Notes under the pieces: model-generated | Seen by the model: the letters and a program-made list of their open reading frames with translations, nothing else | The model's database searches: none | Told to the model about the DNA's origin: nothing | In this document: one piece after another, positions 57,624 through 64,000 of the stretch | How positions within the stretch are numbered: position 1 is the first letter of the stretch | Layout of the letters: the number at the start of each line of letters is the position of its first letter | Assembly: GCA_007844125.1 (NCBI GenBank) | Contig: CM017570.1 | Location: 49,219,036 to 49,283,035, forward strand | DNA: 64,000 bases | Source: Sinonovacula constricta | Taxonomy: Eukaryota > Mollusca > Bivalvia > Cardiida > Solecurtidae | Reading direction: 5' to 3' | Translations under genes and position numbers: made by a program

Positions 57624-59636
57624 TCAGTCCAGATAAAACCTCTTAAATAAGTGAGTTTTAAGTGCTCCCTTAAACACTGTTAGAGTTTCACAGCTTTTAA
57701 GTGATTTAGGTAGGGCATTCCAGAGTTTAGGGGCTGCCGTCATAAACGCGCGATCACCGTAAGTCACAGTCCTACTACGCGGTACAACCAGCGTTAAACA
57801 ATCATTCTGGGACCTAAGTTGTCTGGATGGGATATAAATGTCTAGCATGTTTTGTATGTAGGTAGGTGTCTGTCCGTGCAGCGCCTTAAACACATATGTG
57901 AGGAGTTTGTACTCGACTCTGATGTGTACAGGAAGCCAATGTAGTTCCTTTAATACAGGGGTTATGTGTTAACGTGGTGTCCTGGTTACCACGCGAGCAG
58001 CCGTATTTTTGAACATTTTGGAGCTTGTTGAGAACGTACTTAGGAGATCCATATAGCAGCGAATTACAGTAATCTAATCTTGATGCCACTAACGAGTTTA
58101 TCAGGGTTCTGGTTGAATCTACGGTCAGGTATTTACGAATTTGACCTATTTGTCGAATTTGCATGAAGCATGAACGAGAAACTGAGTTCACATGTTGTTC
58201 CATGTCTAAATGAGAATCCAGTATGGCACCAAGGTTTCTAACTGTTGTTGATGGTTTTATTACAGAATCGCCTACCCTTAAAGTAAGATTTTCAACGTTA
58301 CTTCGTTTTGGTACAAAGACAATCACCTCTGTTTTGTCCGCATTTAGTTTGAGAAAGTTATTATTCATCCATAGTATGATGTCATTCAGGCATGCCTCAA
58401 TCCTTCGCAAGGTCTCATTGCGTGAAATGGTTTCTTTTGGTTTAAACGCCATGTACAATTGCGAGTCGTCAGCGTAGAAATGATGTTGAAGATTATGCTT
58501 CCGACAGATCGCGCCCACATGTTTAGTGATCGTATCAAAAGCAGCGGATAAGTCCAATATGACTAGCACAGTAGCTTCATTCTGATCAAGAGAACGGAGA
58601 ATGTCATTTTTTACACATAATAAAGCAGATTCTGTTGAATGAAACTGCTTATAAGCAGACTGACGCTCTTCGTGAAGTTTATGTGCAGATAGGTGTCTTT
58701 CAAGTTGGGAATCGACAGCTTTCTCGAGAATCTTTGAGACAAACGGTAAATTAGATACAGGCCGGTAGTTTTTCATAACCTCTTGATCTAACCCCGTCTT
58801 TTTGATTAAAGGCCTTACTCTAGCACTTTTAAAAGCTGGTGGTGCAGAGGCCTTCTCAAGTGAAGTGTTAATGATTTTGGTGATCAATGGTAATAGTTCA
58901 TTTAAACAATCTTTCAGCAGCCATGTTGGAATGGGGTCAAGTTCACAGGATTTGTTGGGAGAATTGCGAATAAGTTTTGAAATTTCCATATCGGAGGCTA
59001 GTGAAAAGTTTGAAAAATGCTCCCCATTGAAGGTTGCTTCAGGGACAACACTGTCTGTTTGTTGGTGAGACATGGTCCTGGCTATATCACTTCGTATGCC
59101 TTCAACCTTATCGACAAAGAAGTCACTAAAGTCTTGTGCAAGAACGTTTGCATGTTTACCAGATGGCAGCACAACATCTGTGGTTTCTCCCATCAAATGC
59201 CGGGTCACTTTGATAAGGTCTTTCATGTCACGACCACATAGCTGTACCTTCTCAGTGTAGTATTTGACTTCGGACATATTAAGAAGCTTATTAGTAACAG
59301 CGCATTGGTTTCTGTAAATTGCGTGATCAATTGTCAATCCAGTCAATCGCCACTTTCGCTCTAACTGGCGTCTTAAATGTTTAGCATCATGAAGTCTTGG
59401 GAATACCACGGATTCATTGGTCTTAGTACAATGCTCTTGGACTTGAGAGGTGCGTGTTTGTCAAGGAGAAAAGAAAGACCATTGTTGTAGGCATCAACTA
59501 GTTCATCAACATTTGAGCTTTCTTTTACACTATTTAAAATATCTGATGTCAAAATATCTGTTTTAAACTCATTATCATCTATCGATTTTAATTTTCTGTA
59601 AGTCACAGTTTTTCGTACTGGTGGTGGTTTTGACAC
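57624..59636 (-). pseudogene. Reverse transcriptase and C-terminal part of the outer LINE
   Basis: From SKPPPVRKTVTYRKLKSIDD (59630) through ARVRPLIKKTGLDQEVMKN and YRPVSNLPFVSKILEKAVDS to VLVILDLSAAFDTI (motif A Asp) and then at once HHFYADDSQLY (motif C, DD). The roughly 60-70 residues normally between these motifs, with the GVPQGS loop, are missing in frame, so the RT palm cannot form. Further on are NADKTEVIVFVPKRSN, LIKPST-like VGDSVIKPSTTVRNLGAILD and SLVASRLDYCNSLLYGSP. Frameshifts occur near 59390 and 58010; the terminal domain KALHGQTPTYIQNMLDIYIP ends at 57624. Confidence 0.85.
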
Positions 59637-59732
59637 ACAAGCATTAAATACAACAGCGAAGTGATCGCGAGACGTATTACCGTTATTGACTGTGAGTCCA
59701 GGGTCAGATATTTCTACATTTGATACCGTTGT
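59601..59732. repeat. 132-bp direct repeat, left copy (target duplication of the inner LINE)
   Basis: Identical, as read base by base, to 62474-62605, beginning agtcacagtttttcgtac and ending tttgataccgttgt. It lies directly next to the 3' end of the inner LINE (minus strand); the right copy lies next to its truncated 5' end. It is outer-LINE coding sequence, present twice. Confidence 0.9.
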
Positions 59733-62473
59733 ATTTTGTATTTTGGGTTTTACGGCACACCGACACTTTATAGGTCATACGGCGCCGAATACATTGAAGT
59801 TTAACAACAATTTAATATTATCAGGTTAAAATTAAAATACGTGAGTAGAAATAAAAATCTATCGGGTTAAAAATGTGAATGATGAAAACAGGTTAATAAT
59901 ATATTAAACAGTTAAAATATATAACGTTAGCATTATAAACATTTTAAAAATTTATAACTTATTAAGAATACCAATCTCGTTCAGAAAACAAACAAACTTA
60001 GCATCGGATACTGTCGTAAATAATTCGTATATGTTATTGACATTAAAATATTTAGACCGAATATGGTCTGTGTCAATACAATGAAGTAAAATATGATTAA
60101 CTGTAAGAGGTTCCTGGCAAGGAACACATTCAGGTTGAACTTCTCGTTTTAGAAGATATGAGTGAGTTAATCTAGTATGTCCGATGCGACAGCGGGTAAG
60201 AGCTACGTCTTCCCGCCTACTTTCTCTGCAAGTAGAGACATTGGCACCGACGTTAGGTTTAATGGCATGTAATTTGTTATAAACAGTATTATTCCAACTT
60301 GTTTGCCATTTGGTTAAAATATATCGATTGATACGTGGTTTAAAATCTGTGTGGGGGATGCAAAGATCTGTCTCAGTAAGGGCTGAGGCAGATTTTGCAC
60401 TCTTATCTGCATCCTCGTTTCCTTGGATGCCTACATGACTAGGTAGCCAACAGAAAACGATATTTTTATTACGACAAACATCAGTAAGTTTTAAAAGTAA
60501 TTCTCTAATGAGGGGGTTGGAAAAATTAAGATTTTTAATAGACTGTAATACCGACAAAGAGTCGGTAAATATTACAAATTTATCGCCAGGATGATCAGAA
60601 ATAAAGTCAAGAGAAAGGTTAACAGCCTGAATTTCGGCTGTAAAAAATGGATGAGTCGGGTGGTAATTTTTGTTTAAAACAATGAATTTTGCTTACGGAA
60701 GCACAGCCAACATATGAATCTGCTTTTGAGCCATCAGTATATATTTCAAAGTAGTTAGAGTATTTCTTGTCGCGCAGTTCGATAAAATTTGAGCGTAGTA
60801 CGAGAGGGTCTGCTTTTGATTTAGTATTTATACTTAGAGATAAGTCAACATCAGGAGTTTTAAATTCCCATGGCGGAAATTCTAAGACATTACTTTCTAT
60901 TACTTGATTTAAATTCAGTTGTGATGATTGAATAATTTCTAGCATTCGTAAACCAAACGGCTTTATTGCCGTTGGTTTACGCTCGTACAAGTGTTCATAT
61001 TTGGGATTGAAAATAACACTATGTGCTGGATTTTTAGGATTAGACTTAACTTTTGATATGAACTGAAGCGCAAGTTTCTCTCGCCTAAGGTATAAAGATG
61101 GCTCATTAGCTTCAACGTAAAGGCTCTCTACAGGAGAGGTCCTGAAAGCTCCAAGAGCCAGACGGAGTCCCTGGTTGTGGACAACGTCTAGCATCTGGAG
61201 ATATGATCTCCTGGCAGACCCGTAAACAATGCTACCATAATCTAATTTTGATCTTACTAGTGATCTATAAAGTTGCAATAAAACTTTCCTATCAGCTCCC
61301 CAGTCGGTATGGGATAAAAATTTCAAAAGGTTAAGAGATTTAAGACATTTAGATTTTACATATTTAATATGCGGTATAAAAGATAATTTATTGTCAAATA
61401 TGATACCAAGAAATTTCGTTTCCTTGACGACAGGAATACGAATGTTATTAAGAAATAACTCAGGATCGTTGTGCAAAGTTCTTTTCTGACAGAAGTGTAC
61501 GCAGTTTGTTTTGGTGGGTGAAAATTTAAATCCATTGTTGTTACTCCAAGTTTGTAATTTGTTGAGGCATTGTTGTAATTGCCTTCCTATCGTATTCATA
61601 TTTTTGGAACGATAACATATAAGGAAATCGTCCACATAAAGTGAACAATCTACGCCATTATTTAGCGTTTTTACAATGTTATTTATTTTGATGTTAAAGA
61701 GAGTAACTGACAATATACTACCCTAAGGGACACCTTGTTCTTGTTTATGAACAGAAGACAAAGTAGACCCAATTTTTACTTGAAAATTTCTGTCAGAAAG
61801 AAAATTGTTAATAAAAGTGGGTAGACGACCCTTGAGACCAAGGTCACCTAAATCTTTTAAAATCCCATGTTTCCATGTAGTATCGTATGCCTTTTCAAGG
61901 TCAAGAACACCGCTACGAGGTGTTTCTTTCTTGATAAAGGCATCGCGTATAAAGTTTCAAATCGAACGAGATGATCGAGTGTACTGCGTTGGTTTCTGAA
62001 CCCACTTTGAAATTCTGTGAGTAAATTATTTGATTCAAGATACCAAACGAGTCTATTATTTATCATCCGTTCTAAAGTTTTACAAATACAACTAATCAAA
62101 GCAATAGGTCTGTAACTTGAAGGATCTGTTGGATCCTTTCCCGGTTTAGGTATAGGAATGACGAATGCATTTTTCCATGAATTTGGAACTTCTCCAGAAA
62201 ACCAAATTTCATTATAAATAGACAAAAGCAAATTTAAAGATGTATGCGGCAGGTGTTTTAAAAATTGATAAGGAATATCATCTGGTCCAGCGGCAGTATC
62301 ATGAGATTTGTTCAATGCTTCTCTAAGTTCTCTTAAAGTGAAAGGTTGGTTGTAATTTTCACTATTGTTTGACTTAAAATTGATTTTACTTTTTTCAACC
62401 CGATTCTTTACATTTTGAAATTCTTTCGAGTAATTTTCCGAAGATGAATTTTTTGCAAAACTTTTAGCAAGAG
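59733..62473 (-). mobile_element. Inner LINE with RNase H domain, 5' truncated, nested in the outer LINE
   Basis: The minus-strand element ends (3') at about 59733 with sequence matching the 3' UTR of the 48.7-kb copy (ggttttacggcacaccgac) and begins, truncated, at about 62473 inside its ORF2, so the endonuclease half is absent. It is flanked by the perfect 132-bp repeat. The RT-RNase H layout is that of I-clade-like LINEs. Confidence 0.9.
59952..62473 (-). pseudogene. RT-RNase H ORF2 of the inner LINE, broken
   Basis: In coding order: ALNKSHDTAAGPDDIPYQFL, AFVIPIPKPGKDPTDPSSY and RPIALISCICKTLERMINN, then frameshifts around 61960 and 61900, LDLEKAYDTTW (motif A), GVP-stop-GSILS (motif B with an in-frame TAG near 61725), CSLYVDDFLICY (motif C YVDD, near 61630), RSLVRSKLDYGSIVYGSARR, then RNase H: YFEIYTDGSK (near 60740), a frameshift near 60645, FTDSLSVLQS, WLPSHVGIQGNEDADKSA (near 60430), and a C-terminal CVPCQEPLTVNHILLHC zinc-like motif, stop at 59952. 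Confidence 0.85.
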
Positions 62474-62605
62474 AGTCACAGTTTTTCGTACTGGTGGTGG
62501 TTTTGACACACAAGCATTAAATACAACAGCGAAGTGATCGCGAGACGTATTACCGTTATTGACTGTGAGTCCAGGGTCAGATATTTCTACATTTGATACC
62601 GTTGT
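62474..62605. repeat. 132-bp direct repeat, right copy
   Basis: Partner of 59601-59732, adjacent to the truncated 5' end of the inner LINE. Confidence 0.9.
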
Positions 62606-63779
62606 GTCTGTATCTCTGGTAATAAGCACATCTAGTATGTGACCTGATACATGAGTTGGTTCAGTGTCGTGTTGTCGCATGCCACACGCCTCCAAAACAC
62701 TTTTGAATTTTGCCGTGTTAGGGTTTGACATAATTATTGTCTAAGTGAAAATTAACATCTCCCACCACAATAATATCGTTTTCAGCAGTCGTAAAGTTTG
62801 CAAGAAATGTCGGCCATTCGTCATCAAGAAATGTACTAGTCTTAAGGCCATTTTGTTTGTTTGGAGGCGGTCTATATACCACAGCCAATCGTAGAGAAAT
62901 GTTTTTTACAGTGATGATGCAGTCCATATATTCAAAAGACGTAACATTAGTATTGCGACTAGATGCAAGCATAGTGAGTTTTATAGGTGCCTTGTAAATA
63001 ACCGCTACTCCACCACCACGGCCTTGGCGAGGAACATGGGCAATTTTGTATCCATTAGGCACTAATTCGGCGATACACGCTTTGTCACCCGAACCACCAA
63101 GCCACGTTTCTGTCACAGCGATAATGTCAAAATCGTTGGATATGATGTAATCAGAAAGGGCTAAAGTCTTGTTTTCACTGATCTTGAATGTGACACAGAT
63201 TTTAATCTTAGTTTGCCCTTTACAAACAGACAGTGGTTCAAATGAGATCTTTCTCAAGTTGTCAGGATTAGCACTATTTTTTGGAGGATTTTGTCTATGT
63301 TCAATATTTGTTATTCTCGTTGATATATTCTGAGGTAAGGTTCGAATATAATGAAGGTGAACTCCACCATTTGTGTCCCATATTCGTCTTTCAATTACAC
63401 GACCCCCTCTAGTACCCCTATATTGCTGAAGTATGTCTAGCTGTTTCAATGTTTCTAGTACACATGGATCAAGTTTTGCTGGTGATAATTGCCTTATATT
63501 GTGTAGGCTACACCTATTATATTGGATAATCCCTGGTAAACACTGATCAGCTAAATCCTCCTTAGGCAAGATAAACATTTTTGAAATTTCAATTGAAATA
63601 TCAGTTATGTTCATATATTCCAAATTTCTCAAAAACTGCAAACTTATTCCACACAAAAAGTATATATATCCAATCATGACACATTCATAGACACTCATGA
63701 CAGATTTCACATTAATCCTTCGAGTATTTCTTGTTGAAATAATTATAAGTTCACAGAGCACATCTTGCAGCCTACACAA
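62474..63779 (-). pseudogene. Endonuclease (EEP) part of the outer LINE, frameshifted
   Basis: The ORF begins near 63779. A poorly conserved N-terminal part has a hydrophobic segment (CVMIGYIYFLCGISLQFL). The endonuclease shows DFDIIAVTETWLGGSGD (catalytic Glu), VPRQGRGGGVAVIYK, RLAVVYRPPPNK and NDIIVVGDVNFHLDN. After a frameshift near 62725 the next frame gives ACGMRQHDTEPTHVSGHILD and TSRDHFAVVFN. The first Asn-type motif appears altered (KICVTFKISENKT). It joins to the RT half across the inner LINE. Confidence 0.8.
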
Positions 63780-63900
63780 ATAAAAGTTTAAAAAGTCAAG
63801 CTTAGTTAACTAAAATTACGAATAGATAAAAAATCGCTTCGCAAATAAATAAAAGAAATAAAAGTTGACAAGTCAGAATGGTAGCCAACACTGGATTCAT

Positions 63901-63978
63901 GCGCTGACACTTTTATGTTTGAGATGGTCAGAAAAGCAAGCGCTGATATTTTCTTGTTTATATGGTCAGAAAAAAACA
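63901..63978. repeat. Two imperfect 39-bp tandem units upstream of the outer LINE
   Basis: gcgctgacacttttatg... is repeated at 63940 as gcgctgatattttcttg..., each ending atggtcagaaaa. Period 39. It could be a repeated 5' UTR/promoter monomer of the LINE or flanking host DNA. Confidence 0.6.
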
Positions 63979-64000
63979 AACAGTCGAACTAAAATTGTTT

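Larger units (their letters stand above)
57379..64000 (-). mobile_element. CR1/L2-like LINE on the minus strand, interrupted by a second LINE
   Basis: The 3' end is a (TAA)n tail on the minus strand (about 57379-57405). Going upstream: the C-terminal domain, reverse transcriptase, then a 2.74-kb foreign LINE (59733-62473), then the apurinic-type endonuclease up to about 63779 and a 5' leader reaching the window edge. The outer element is inactive through frameshifts and an internal RT deletion. Confidence 0.85.

Noticed and set aside
1..64000. CRISPR arrays, rRNA or tRNA genes and bacterial-type operons
   Set aside because: No regularly spaced short repeats with unique spacers, no rRNA cores and no cloverleaf candidates were seen; spaced repeats here are long, diverged units.

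Overview
The window looks like animal nuclear DNA, probably from a lophotrochozoan such as a bivalve mollusc (inference from the retroelement and Polinton types, not from a species marker). Most of it is AT-rich and non-coding. It holds GT-AG splice sites, several non-LTR retrotransposons, and three GC-richer blocks of virus-like (Polinton/Maverick-type) genes. There are no bacterial features, CRISPR arrays, rRNAs or recognisable tRNAs.

The backbone is an array of diverged tandem units on the + strand, which I call T1 and T2. Six T1 units (around 19.4, 29.5, 32.8, 37.5, 39.9 and 53.5 kb) carry, between strongly conserved intron flanks, a candidate microexon of 15-24 nt. One T2 unit (47.7 kb) carries a 27-nt microexon, and another (18.4 kb) carries a decayed 27-nt one. 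All eight lengths are multiples of three and all are open in phase 0. The predicted peptides (VDINPFERQ, GGEDNV, DEIRIK, NQPAYFEP, SDDFDS, EISPA, RRSEIRTYQ, PIVPPPP) are unrelated to each other although the surrounding introns are nearly the same. This looks like part of an undescribed micro-exon gene, and it is the main discovery candidate here.

Mobile DNA has invaded the array repeatedly. Polinton-1 (about 2.6-10.96 kb) is decayed but recognisable: a double-jelly-roll major capsid protein, an A32-type packaging ATPase, an rve integrase, a helicase-HNH fusion, small membrane proteins and several structural-type proteins of unknown role. Polinton-2 (26.26-28.74 kb) and Polinton-3 (50.03-52.44 kb) are smaller fragments carrying other parts of such elements. 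A fragment of a Polinton-type protein-primed DNA polymerase B lies inside three T2 copies (near 1-2 kb, 23 kb and 45 kb) and was evidently copied along with the host units.

Retrotransposons: a LINE RT remnant (11.3-12.7 kb, minus), a LINE 3' end (25.4-25.9 kb, plus), a short 5'-truncated RNase-H-type LINE with a 12-bp target duplication (48.7-49.3 kb, minus), and a nest at 57.4-64 kb where the same RNase-H-type LINE has inserted into a CR1/L2-like LINE and is flanked by a perfect 132-bp direct repeat. Stretches without genes (14.0-16.5, 24.1-25.4, 34.8-36.0 kb) are AT-rich and show only repeats or nothing recognisable.
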